DNA of 64,000 nucleotides, taken from assembly GCA_016617855.1 (NCBI GenBank), contig JAECUM010009279.1, positions 82,546 through 146,545 on the forward strand. The letters are read 5' to 3'. Shown here one piece after another: positions 1 through 7,768 of the stretch; within the stretch, counting starts at the first letter, position 1, and each line of letters starts with the position of its first letter. Made by a program: the position numbers and the translations under genes. Origin of the DNA: Megalonaias nervosa. Its lineage: Eukaryota > Mollusca > Bivalvia > Unionida > Unionidae. Below the pieces are notes generated by a model. The model made no database searches and was not told where the DNA came from. It saw only the letters and a list, made by a program, of their open reading frames with translations.

Positions 1-2
1 CT

Positions 3-762
3 GCTGCACGACAGGCCGAATTTGACAGAGTAATAAATAATCCTCTTATGCTTCAACATGCAATAGCAAGATTGACGGTTAATCCAGCTGAGTTAAAGAG
101 GTTAATAAAAAAATTGTCAGAGCAAACTAAGGAATTGGGTGAGAAACAAAAAATGACCGAAACCATTTTATTAGAAATGCCTATTGAAAAGCAGAATATT
201 TTATAGAAAAAATGCTAGGTTAAAAATAGACGATAATGAGTACGACAATTTTATTAAAAAATATAATATCACTGATATTGATAATATTCGAACTTGGCCA
301 GAAGAAAAATATAATAATTTGATAGAAAAAATAGAAAAAATTATAGGAGATGGTTCATATGCTGATGAAGTAATTAAAAATAAAAAAGATGACGAGAATT
401 TACTCAAATTATATAATTATATAAGAGAAGGAATTATTGCTGATACTTTGTATAGAACAGCAGTACAATACCGAACCAGAAAAGTAGATTATGATAAAAG
501 TTGGAATTTTAAAAAACTATTTATTAAATATGATAACGAACGAGTTAAAAGATTATCAAAGGAAACCACTGGATCTGGAGTTAAAGTGTTTACATCAAAC
601 GCAGAAATAGTCGATCGACTAATGTTGTTGATATCATCAAAAGAAGCTGGTAATAAAAGTGTAGAGATCGATAATGAAATTGTGGATATACTAGATCATC
701 TAAGATCGAGCGGATTACTAATATCGTCCGAGTATGAAATTTTACATAGCGATCTTATCTAA
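3..762 (+). pseudogene. Polinton coiled-coil structural protein, copy A (5' end outside window)
   Basis: Function unknown. Reading frame 3 is open from base 3 (starting Ala-Ala-Arg) to a stop near 178. The rest of the protein continues in frame 1 from about 184 to 762, so one frameshift lies around 175-190. The same protein in copy B (22546-24008) aligns on both sides of the break. It is rich in Lys, Glu and Ile with long predicted helices, and ends with a better conserved block around LLISSKEAGN. It sits between the packaging ATPase (seen in copy B) and the penton-like gene, which suggests a virion or assembly role by position only. Confidence 0.75.
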
Positions 763-775
763 AATATTATTATAA

Positions 776-1528
776 ATGTCACTAACATCAACAACATTAT
801 TACTTGATTCCTCGCAGACTACAGGAAACAGCGCAAACTTTTTTGTTTATTACAATCCACCAATAGAACTTGATCTTGAAAAACAGTATGAGATTGGATT
901 AATTTCTTGTACTTGTTGGAATGCTATGGCTAACGTAAAAACTGGTGTCAATGATGAGATTGCAATTATTTCAATAAGAGACACGCAATGGAAAACATTT
1001 AAAATTCCACAAGGAGCTTATAATATTACTGACCTAAACAGAGTGATAAAAGAGCTTATGCAAAAAGAGAAGATGAAAGCTGATAATTTCGAGTTAGCAG
1101 CGAATTATAACACGTTACGAGCTAGAATGACAATAAAAAATATGTCAGTTAGTTTTACATCACCAAAAAGTATCGCACCACTGATAGGATTTGAGCAAAA
1201 AGCGTATTATTTAAATCCTAATGAACCTATTATGTATGACGGTGAACTGCCGGTAAATATAACTGACGTAAATACAATATTAGTAAATTGCTCTATTGCT
1301 TCTGGATCTTACTCAGCCCAGGGCAGTAAAGGACAATTTAGTTTCTCGCCAGATGTTCCACCAGGATCGATCATGCAAATTAATCCACGTCAGATTATTT
1401 ATTATCCGATTAATCTCGAAAATCAAATAACAAGTATAACAATGCAATTAACCGATCAATCAGGTAGACAAATAGATCTCAACAACGAAATTGTCACATA
1501 CTATTTACACCTACGCACTGTAGCATGA
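776..1528 (+). CDS. Penton-like minor capsid protein, copy A
   Basis: A 250-aa intact ORF starting at the first ATG, 14 nt after the upstream stop. The N-terminal block with SCTCWNAMANV and the C-terminal block with QLTDQSGRQI are conserved in copy B. Length, position just before the major capsid gene and beta-rich composition fit the single jelly-roll penton (minor capsid) protein of Polintons/adintoviruses, which would form the five-fold vertices of the icosahedral particle. The jelly-roll assignment comes from family context; no catalytic residues are expected. A TCTA box lies at 758-761. Confidence 0.75.
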   Translation: MSLTSTTLLLDSSQTTGNSANFFVYYNPPIELDLEKQYEIGLISCTCWNAMANVKTGVNDEIAIISIRDTQWKTFKIPQGAYNITDLNRVIKELMQKEKMKADNFELAANYNTLRARMTIKNMSVSFTSPKSIAPLIGFEQKAYYLNPNEPIMYDGELPVNITDVNTILVNCSIASGSYSAQGSKGQFSFSPDVPPGSIMQINPRQIIYYPINLENQITSITMQLTDQSGRQIDLNNEIVTYYLHLRTVA

Positions 1529-1561
1529 TCAATTTTGTGAGCTTATATTTTATAGACAAAG

Positions 1562-1906
1562 ATGAAACGAAGAAAATTTTATAGAAGAAAAATCGTAGGT
1601 GGATTTTTTGGAAACATATTTACTAAAATTATAGAAAATGTCCCAGGAATTGCTCGTAAAGTAGCACCAATTGCACTTGACGCAGGTAAAGCTTTTGCGA
1701 CAGGTGCAGCTTCTTCGGCGGGCACTGCAGTAGGACAAAAGATTGCTGATAAGATTAGAGGACCTTCCACATCAGAAATAAAACGAGCAATATCAGATAT
1801 TGCGCCAGCAGAAGAAACAAAACGAGCTATGATAGCTACAACAAAAAAATTATCACCACGTGGTGAAGAAATAGTACGTAAACTTGTAAAGAAAACACAC
1901 CGATGA
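1562..1906 (+). CDS. Basic Gly/Ala-rich virion protein (pVI/pX-like), copy A
   Basis: A 114-aa protein with a very basic N-terminus (MKRRKFYRRK) followed at once by IVGGF, then a Gly/Ala amphipathic stretch and a Lys/Arg-rich tail. IVGG|F fits the adenovirus-type protease consensus (M/I/L)-x-G-G-x, and such a protease is encoded 2 kb downstream. In adenoviruses, small basic or amphipathic precursors cut this way package DNA or disrupt membranes, so a similar virion-core or membrane-lytic role is inferred. It lies between the penton and major capsid genes. The copy B homologue (24884-25248) is frameshifted. Confidence 0.6.
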   Translation: MKRRKFYRRKIVGGFFGNIFTKIIENVPGIARKVAPIALDAGKAFATGAASSAGTAVGQKIADKIRGPSTSEIKRAISDIAPAEETKRAMIATTKKLSPRGEEIVRKLVKKTHR

Positions 1907-1947
1907 GTCCTGCTGCTTTTTAATTTTGTGTAACGGTTATAAATAAA

Positions 1948-3363
1948 ATGTCAGCTAAAAATTATCTCGATCTTGCTGAAGAATATGATACTGACGATGC
2001 TGTGACGGAGTTCGAATACGTCGAGTATTTGGATGAAAACTCAAACGAACCAAATAAAACTGGTGTCAGAACTTTTAACACAAGAGATGAGGATACGTTT
2101 CTACTTCCACATAAGGCAGTGTTAGAAGTGCGTGGTCGAATATTAACTGCAGTAGGTGGTGATATTGCAGCTGGTGTAGAAATTGCGCTTGTCAATAACG
2201 GTTGGAGCTTATTTAAAAGTGCACGATACCAATTAGCCAATCAAACCGTAGAAGATATTTCAATGCACTTACCCATAGCAAGTACAATTACAATACTAAA
2301 CATCGTTTCGTTTAGCGATGATTATTCCAGATCAGTTGCCACAAACATGATGTGGTTTAAAGATACCTCATTCGGGACAGCTGTTTCGAGCGAGTTTCGT
2401 ACTGGCGCTGGTGTTCCTGCTGCAGATAACAATAATCGAATCGCCAATTCCGCTGCTGCTGATGCAGCCGCAATAGGTAATTCGATAGGATTAGCTGTTA
2501 CAAATATACGACGACAGCAATACAACGAAGGATATGCCAAACGAAAAGCATTTGCTGCAGAATCTAAACAAATAACGATGAAGCTTCCGTTAAGTACAAT
2601 ATTTGGATTTTGTCGTGAATATAACAAAGTTTTTCGCGGAATAAAACATACGCTTATTTTAGATCGAGCTGATCGAAACGATTGTATAATGCATGCCGAT
2701 GGGGTGGCTGAAGGACAGTTTGCTATTACAAGATTAGCGCTGTGGATGCCACGAGTTGTCCCTTCTGTGGCTAAAATGATGGAACTCGAATCATTATTGA
2801 CTGCTTATACAAAAAAGATACACTTCCAGCAAAACAAGATTTATCAAACAGCGATTCCTAACACAACCGATTACACATGGCGTGTGACAACTACAGCTAG
2901 CGAACAACTACCTCGACATTTGTTCGTCGTATTTCAACGACAGGCACGTCGTAATGATCAAGAAATGAACAACTCCGTATTTGATAACCCTGATGTCAGA
3001 CGAATATTTGTTAGAGTAAATTCTAAACAATATCCCGAACGTGCAATCGAATGCAATTTTGCTGACGATGAAACAAAAAACATATTTCGACCGTATATGT
3101 ATCTTATGGAAGCAATACAAAAATATCAAGACTCGGACAGTGGATCTCAAATATCAGTAGAAGCGTTTCGATCGCTCTATCCCATCTTTTATTTCGACAT
3201 ATCGAAACATTCCGAACGAGCTATCGGATCAACTGCTGATATTGAGGTCACCTGGACACTTGGCGCAATGCCAGCCGAACAGTATAACGTATATGCACTA
3301 GTTGTCAGTGATAGATTCTTAACGATTGACGCGACCAAAGGAAGAATGACTGTACAAGTTTAA
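1948..3363 (+). CDS. Major capsid protein (double jelly-roll, hexon-like), copy A
   Basis: A 471-aa intact ORF and the longest structural protein of the element. The N-terminus has the acidic EEYDTDD region. Conserved blocks in both copies include RTFNTRDED, LPLSTIFGFCR, NTTDYTWRVTTT and a C-terminal IDIT/EVTWTLGA-type strand. It occupies the standard Polinton position after the penton gene and before the small basic proteins and protease. The family's major capsid proteins adopt a double jelly-roll fold and form pseudo-hexameric capsomers. The spacer TTTTGTGTAAC and an AT-rich stretch precede the ATG. The segment around residues 150-195 differs strongly from copy B, as expected for a surface loop. 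Confidence 0.85.
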   Translation: MSAKNYLDLAEEYDTDDAVTEFEYVEYLDENSNEPNKTGVRTFNTRDEDTFLLPHKAVLEVRGRILTAVGGDIAAGVEIALVNNGWSLFKSARYQLANQTVEDISMHLPIASTITILNIVSFSDDYSRSVATNMMWFKDTSFGTAVSSEFRTGAGVPAADNNNRIANSAAADAAAIGNSIGLAVTNIRRQQYNEGYAKRKAFAAESKQITMKLPLSTIFGFCREYNKVFRGIKHTLILDRADRNDCIMHADGVAEGQFAITRLALWMPRVVPSVAKMMELESLLTAYTKKIHFQQNKIYQTAIPNTTDYTWRVTTTASEQLPRHLFVVFQRQARRNDQEMNNSVFDNPDVRRIFVRVNSKQYPERAIECNFADDETKNIFRPYMYLMEAIQKYQDSDSGSQISVEAFRSLYPIFYFDISKHSERAIGSTADIEVTWTLGAMPAEQYNVYALVVSDRFLTIDATKGRMTVQV

Positions 3364-3387
3364 TCTAACAACCTTGATATAAAATAA
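3360..3387 (+). promoter_or_regulatory. TCTA-type promoter box before the 140-aa gene (A)
   Basis: TTTAATCTAAC with TCTA at 3364-3367 and the ATG 19 nt after it; AT-rich on both sides. The copy B equivalent is at 26859-26862. Confidence 0.4.
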
Positions 3388-3809
3388 TGAAAACCAAGTA
3401 CACAACTCGAGAAATATACCTAACATCCGGTCAAGTTGAAAAATTATCAGCAGCTGTTGCTAAACGCCGTTCAGTTTCTTTAATGATATCCCCGGAGACT
3501 TTGTCTCCGACGACAGAAGTCGCTGAGACTTCGAATAAAACTGCGGTGAAAGTAATGCTAACGCAACAACAAATCAATAAACTCGATAAGGGAAAACCCT
3601 TTGTCCTTAAACTATCTGTTTCACAAATAACAGCAATGTCAAAACAAGGTGGATTTTTTGGACCAGCACTATCCGTATTAGCTAGCACAATACTACCGAA
3701 AATTTTGCCAGTGCTTGGTACACTTGGACTAGCAGCTGCGTCAGGGGCAATATCTGGCGCAACGGAAAAAGCAGTTGAGGGTCGTGGAATCAAACAAATC
3801 TGTCGTTAA
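3387..3809 (+). CDS. Hydrophobic Gly/Ala-tailed capsid-associated protein, copy A
   Basis: A 140-aa protein of unknown function conserved in copy B (128 aa). The N-terminal half is soluble and contains repeated short motifs (LTSGQVEKL, LTQQQINKL, LSVSQITAM) that look like three weakly related helical modules. The C-terminal half starts at GGFFGPALSVL and is strongly hydrophobic and Gly/Ala-rich, like a membrane-active peptide. It sits between the major capsid and pX-like genes with a TCTA box at 3364-3367. A capsid-lining or membrane-penetration role is inferred from composition and context. Confidence 0.6.
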   Translation: MKTKYTTREIYLTSGQVEKLSAAVAKRRSVSLMISPETLSPTTEVAETSNKTAVKVMLTQQQINKLDKGKPFVLKLSVSQITAMSKQGGFFGPALSVLASTILPKILPVLGTLGLAAASGAISGATEKAVEGRGIKQICR

Positions 3810-3861
3810 CGACTCACGTCGTCGACTTTGTCACTCAGTTTTGTGTAACAATATAAAATAA

Positions 3862-4035
3862 ATGCCACAACGAAAAACAAAATCGTCGAAAAAAAAGAAA
3901 ACAACAAAACGTCGAAGAACAAAACAAGGATTTATTCCAATAGCTCCTCTGTTAGCGGGATTAGCGGGAAGTCTTCTTTCAAACCTATTAGGAATCGGAC
4001 GTGGAATGACTCTACCAGGGACCAGACGCTATTGA
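3862..4035 (+). CDS. Short basic pX-like virion protein, copy A (57 aa)
   Basis: Begins MPQRKTKSSKKKK, followed by a hydrophobic Gly/Leu segment (FIPIAPLLAGLAG) and ending LPGTRRY. A short Lys/Arg head plus hydrophobic Gly-rich tail is typical of adenovirus core peptide X and its Polinton counterparts. LLGI|G matches the second adenain consensus (M/I/L)-x-G-x-G, so it may be a protease substrate. The gene overlaps the protease reading frame by 4 nt at its stop, and that -1 frame is open along the whole gene. An A AAA AAG heptamer in register lies at 3891-3897. Confidence 0.65.
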   Translation: MPQRKTKSSKKKKTTKRRRTKQGFIPIAPLLAGLAGSLLSNLLGIGRGMTLPGTRRY

Positions 4036-4463
4036 GCAATTTTGATATCATCGAAAAATTGAATGACGTTGTCGGATTTCGCGGAGTATTTTCTAAGGAC
4101 GAACTTGATGGCGTACCAGCAGGTGGTTCGTGCGTTGTAAATATAGAAAACTTCAATGATGGCTCCGGCACTCACTATGTTGCTGTCTATGGTAATAATT
4201 ATTTTGATTCGTTTGGACTTCCTCCGAGTGATCTTATAAAAAAATATATTTTTAAAAAATTTAAAAAAATAAATTATTCGTCTAATCAACTACAGCCGAT
4301 TGGAACATCAGCTTGTGGTTATTATTGTATGTTTGTCCGACAGATGTCCCGGAGTGAGAACTCCGGAGATCCTAATTTTTTAAAGTTTATTTTACAGTTT
4401 GACAAGCAACCTTCTCACGCAAATGATGAGATGGCAATTAATTTTTGTAAAGCTTGCAATTAA
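4032..4463 (+). CDS. Adenain-type cysteine protease, copy A
   Basis: Maturation protease of the adenovirus/Ulp1 (C5/C48) type, which cleaves capsid and core precursors. Visible active-site blocks are GTHYVAVY with the histidine, NNYFDSFG with the acidic residue, and SACGYYCMF with the catalytic cysteine. The N-terminal block SNFDIIEKL is typical of the family. The listed start is a TTG; the frame has no ATG until after the cysteine block. The frame is open upstream through the whole pX-like gene in both copies, so translation must begin by frameshifting, splicing or a non-AUG codon, or the ATG has been lost. About 143 codons is close to a compact family length. Confidence 0.8.
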   Translation: MSNFDIIEKLNDVVGFRGVFSKDELDGVPAGGSCVVNIENFNDGSGTHYVAVYGNNYFDSFGLPPSDLIKKYIFKKFKKINYSSNQLQPIGTSACGYYCMFVRQMSRSENSGDPNFLKFILQFDKQPSHANDEMAINFCKACN

Positions 4464-4489
4464 TTTTATCTAAACTTGTAAATATATAA
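4464..4489 (+). promoter_or_regulatory. TCTA-type promoter box before zinc-ribbon gene (A)
   Basis: TTTTATCTAAAC with TCTA at 4469-4472, 16 nt from the ATG. Same spacing at 28009-28012 in copy B. Confidence 0.45.
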
Positions 4490-4672
4490 TGTCAACATAT
4501 TGTCTCAAATGTAAAACTAAAACAGAAAATAAGGATGAGACGACGGAAAAAACAAAAAATAGAATGATGTTAAAAAGTATTTGTTATTTGTGGTAGAAAG
4601 AAAAGTATGTTTTTGAAATCGACAACTGGATCTGGAATGTGTCCCGACAGAGTTATCTTGATTGATGATTAA
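4489..4672 (+). pseudogene. Small zinc-ribbon protein, copy A (frameshifted)
   Basis: Starts MSTYCLKCKTKTENK. The equivalent in copy B continues with a second CxxC (ICAICGRKK), giving the two-CxxC pattern of the small zinc-ribbon proteins often found in Polintons and large DNA viruses (DUF5679-like, from memory of the family). In copy A the frame is broken near 4580-4605, where TGTTATTTGTGGTAG creates a premature stop. The C-terminus (CPDRVILIDD) is recovered in another frame. Preceded by TTTTATCTAAA with the TCTA core 16 nt before the ATG. Confidence 0.55.
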
Positions 4673-4696
4673 TCTTATGAAACATAATAAAATAAA

Positions 4697-5113
4697 ATGA
4701 AATGCAACTGTGATTGTGACAAAGATCTTTGTATCGAACAAGATAAAATCGTCATGTACTGTCAATCATGCAATCGCCGTGAGGTAATTGGCAGAGGAAT
4801 TGACATTCACAAAATTATTGGCAAATTACCGAAACCAAAAGGAGGCTGGACATTGCCAGGCCATAGGTATACTGGACCTTATAATCCTCTCGATAAACAA
4901 CTTGACGAGAACGATAATCCGCTGCCAGGACAAGAACCTTACAATCAAGTTGATGCAATAGCAATGCGTCACGATATCTGTTACCGGGACAACGAGCAAG
5001 ATAAGGCTGGTTGTGCTAAAGTAATGTTGGACGAACTTCGTGATATGGAGCCAACAAATATGCGAGAACGTTTTGATAGAAGGCTAGTGCAAGGTTTTAT
5101 TGGAGCAAAATAA
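4697..5113 (+). CDS. Phospholipase A2-like domain protein, N-terminal part of PLA2-integrase ORF, copy A
   Basis: A 138-aa ORF. Residues 1-30 form a cysteine-rich cluster (CNCDCDKDLC, CQSC). Residues about 50-65 (GGWTLPGHRYTGPYNPLD) resemble the calcium-binding loop of parvovirus VP1-type PLA2, and RHDICYRD carries the His-Asp catalytic pair. Such PLA2 domains help virions escape endosomes in parvoviruses; the same use here is inferred. The frame ends FIGAK-stop, but copy B reads straight on into the integrase linker at this point, so this is probably the front half of a longer fused protein split here by an indel in AAAATAATAAA. Confidence 0.7.
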   Translation: MKCNCDCDKDLCIEQDKIVMYCQSCNRREVIGRGIDIHKIIGKLPKPKGGWTLPGHRYTGPYNPLDKQLDENDNPLPGQEPYNQVDAIAMRHDICYRDNEQDKAGCAKVMLDELRDMEPTNMRERFDRRLVQGFIGAK

Positions 5114-6028
5114 TAAATTAGGACTCGGAAAGGAATGGTATGACGATCTCGCAGCCGAACTACACAAACCTAAAAAAAAAAAGTTTACGCGACGTAAAGT
5201 TGTCGCAAATGCCGTTGATGATATCTGGGCGATAGATCTAGTAGATGTGTCAAATCTAGCTCAGTTTAATGATAATAAGAAATACTTGTTTAACGTTGTA
5301 GATGTTTTTAGTAAATATGCTTTTAGTGTTCCAGTTTTAGACAAGACAGGAACGTCGATAACTGATGCGTTAAAACAAATAATAACAAGTACAGAAAGAA
5401 AACCGAATAAAATCTGGACCGATCACGGAGCAGAATTTTTCAACAAAAGTTTGAGCAGTTTCTAGAACAAAATAACATTAAAAAATATGTTACAGGGAAT
5501 GAGGGAAAAAGTGTCGTAATAGAGCGATTTAATCGCACTCTAAACGAAAAAATTCACAAGTATCTGACAGCTAAAAATACGAACAGGTATATTGATGATC
5601 TTCCGCAGATAGTTGACAAGTACAATAACACAAAACATCGAACCACTAAACTATCGCCAAACGACGCAATTAAAAATCCGATATTAGCAAATGAAAACAT
5701 GTACCGCAGACATAAATTTAAAGTCGGTGATAAAGTTAGAATTTCTCTGACTAAAAAAACATTTGAAAAAGGATTTACTCCAAACTGGACTGAAGAAGTG
5801 TTTGTAGTTGATAAAGTACTTTTAACAATACCTGTAACATACGCGCTAAAAGATCTGGCAGGGGAACCGATCATTGGTAGTTTTTATGAACAAGAACTTC
5901 AGAAAACTGAGCAAGATGTTTTCGTTATCGAAAAAGTGATTAGGAGAAAAGGCAATAAAAGTTAAGTCAAGTGGCGTGGGTATAGCGATAAATTTAATAG
6001 CTGGGTACCAACTAAGTCGATCCAATAA
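5114..6028 (+). pseudogene. Retroviral-type integrase with chromodomain, copy A
   Basis: Polinton integrase (DDE recombinase) that inserts the linear element. The core starts at DDIWAIDLVDV (first Asp), continues WTDHGAEFF (second Asp), and after a frameshift near 5452 gives SVVIERFNRT (Glu). A C-terminal KFKVGDKVRIS/SH3-like block and a chromodomain end KWRGY..FNSWVP follow. Besides the frameshift, a TTA-to-TAA type nonsense change at about 5964 (copy B has Leu here) cuts off the chromodomain. The 3' end overlaps the convergent gene at 6012-6539 by 17 bp. Confidence 0.88.
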
Positions 6029-6539
6029 CGTTATTATAAATTTGTTCGTATTTCACAAGCACAGATTTGCATTTGATAGTTTTACATAACGAAATTAAAT
6101 GTAATTTTCTTTCATTATCAACTGGCATTAAATTAAATATCTTAGCAAAAATAAAATCGTATTTTATACTCCTTCGCTGGCCAGTTATTTTTAGATTTAA
6201 AAACGGCCTGATAAGCTGCCAAAATATCTGTTGTTCGGCAACAGTAAAATTAAATTTTATTATTTTTTTTGCAATGTGATACTTAACATTATATCTTCCA
6301 ATTGTTGGTCTGCTGTAATTTGTTCTGTCAGCGACGGTGACTATTTCATCATCATCGTCAGATTCGTTGTTGTACAAAATATCATCTTCGCTATAACTAG
6401 CAGATTTGTCTATTATATCGGTAGAGATTTTAACATTGTCTGCTACTTTATCGCCAGCGACTTTATCGCTAGTGATTTTAACATTGTCTGCGATTGTATC
6501 TTCCACATATATTTCAGCAAGTCGTTTCATCAAGTTCAT
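6012..6539 (-). CDS. Unknown conserved Polinton protein, weak VLTF3-like C-terminus, copy A
   Basis: A 175-aa intact ORF on the opposite strand, convergent with the integrase. Residues 1-85 are acidic and low-complexity with short repeats of DKVA/DNVK. Residues 95-175 are conserved in copy B and contain FNFTVAEQQIFWQL and KYDFIFAKIFNLM. The pattern of the latter half is loosely like the C-terminal helical region of poxvirus-type late transcription factor VLTF3 homologues, but no zinc finger is seen, so this is only a suggestion. It shares a divergent spacer of 38 bp with the 93-aa gene. Confidence 0.6.
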   Translation of the reverse strand: MNLMKRLAEIYVEDTIADNVKITSDKVAGDKVADNVKISTDIIDKSASYSEDDILYNNESDDDDEIVTVADRTNYSRPTIGRYNVKYHIAKKIIKFNFTVAEQQIFWQLIRPFLNLKITGQRRSIKYDFIFAKIFNLMPVDNERKLHLISLCKTIKCKSVLVKYEQIYNNVIGST

Positions 6540-6550
6540 ATTATAATATA

Positions 6551-6578
6551 CTTTTATCTAATTTATTGTTATAAGATA
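6551..6578 (+). promoter_or_regulatory. TCTA-type promoter box before 93-aa gene (A)
   Basis: CTTTTATCTAATTT with TCTA at 6557-6560, 17 nt from the ATG. Lies in a divergent spacer with the minus-strand gene. Same arrangement at 30118-30121. Confidence 0.45.
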
Positions 6579-6859
6579 TGACTAACGAGGTAAAATATCA
6601 TCAAAAGGTTAATATATTAAATTACAAGGAACTAGCCGAAGCGGTAAGAAAAGGTCTGTCGGGTTATAGTGCATATTTCGTTGACGTTATTGTTACGCAA
6701 GGTGATTCTCATAAAATATTACTAACAGCAGCAGAAAAAAAAAAACGTAATGAAAATGCTTTTATAACATTAAAATTTGATCGCGATGATATTATGGCAT
6801 TTGCACATAGCTGTCTTACTAAGACAGAATTACGAAATATCATTAATCATCATATCTAA
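6578..6859 (+). CDS. 93-aa conserved Polinton protein, copy A
   Basis: Not recognised. Conserved at the same place in copy B with the motifs KYHQ.VNILN, KELAEA, YFVDV and RDD.M.F.H. Small, globular and without membrane segments or cysteine clusters. Starts 17 nt after a TCTA box at 6557-6560 and overlaps the end of the convergent HNH gene by 17 bp, exactly as in copy B. The conservation of the ORF in two diverged copies supports it being a real gene. Confidence 0.65.
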   Translation: MTNEVKYHQKVNILNYKELAEAVRKGLSGYSAYFVDVIVTQGDSHKILLTAAEKKKRNENAFITLKFDRDDIMAFAHSCLTKTELRNIINHHI

Positions 6860-7663
6860 AAACAATCCTGGCATCGTATTCGATTGAAAAAGCTGATCCT
6901 GTTATTCTGTCAGCAACAAATTTTACGGCCCCAGGATTTATCTTATAGTGTTTTGCCGCAGATGAAATCGATTTAAATTTGATTTCCTCATCTGTTTCGA
7001 GGTTTAACAAAACAACAGGTTTTGCCGGATATCTAAAATTAATACCGCCACCTCGTCCTTTTTTCACATTTTCCTGCTGGGTAACTATTTCCAAATTTTC
7101 TATTCGATTATCAGTTTTTACGTTTTTGATATGATTAATCACAAGACCATTGGGTATGAGTCCGTTAAATACCTCGTAAACAAAACGATGAGATTGATAA
7201 TTAACTCGATCTGTTAGTGTTCCTCTGACAGTTACCATGAGATACCTCATATTATTCATGGTACCAACACCATTTTTAGTTTTTCTATTTCTAATAATAC
7301 GCGATCGTTAGCCTCGTATAAATCAAAGACCGGGTGCGGCTGAAACTCGTTTTGTAAAGATAAGTTTTCGATATTGTCATCAGTAATCGAGCCATTTACT
7401 CGATAGACTCGCTGCCCTTCTGGAATATCCTCGCAGAACAAAGTATAAATAAAATCTTTTCGAAACATTTTAGTCATATCTGTGTCATCACCTTTCACTG
7501 AAATTATCATTCCAGCTAATGTTGGTTTTCCTGTAGATTTTTTAGATTTTATGTTAATAACCGAACCTAATGCATTTCCAGCGTATAGGTTATACTTCGG
7601 ATGAACGTAATAATACTCTTGCTCCTCCGCTGTCAATCCGATATATCTCATATTTTGTGTCAT
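6843..7663 (-). pseudogene. HNH endonuclease with NUMOD-like tail, copy A (frameshifted)
   Basis: Two ORFs in different frames (7663-7256 and 7259-6843) together match one continuous protein in copy B. The C-terminal half has an HNH core: the first His is in SHRFVYEVFNGLIPNG, then VINHIKNVKTDNRIENLEIVTQQEN, followed by a helix-turn-helix-like block FKSISSAAKHYKI. This is the arrangement of homing-type HNH enzymes. The N-terminal half (FRKDFIYTLF..PEGQRVYRVNG..DDNIENLSL) looks like a second, degenerate HNH unit. It may nick DNA for recombination or element spread; that role is inferred. Divergent from PolB. Confidence 0.7.
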
Positions 7664-7768
7664 TATACCATAAGGATTTTATATCTCTAATTGTTTGTTC
7701 AGCTGGCGTGCAGTGAGTTATCGATCGAACAATCAATTAAACATATAATATTACACTATAGTATAGCG

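Noticed and set aside
6067..6581. Plus-strand ORFs opposite the 175-aa gene
   Set aside because: Antisense of a gene conserved in both Polinton copies; no conservation in the plus-strand frame.
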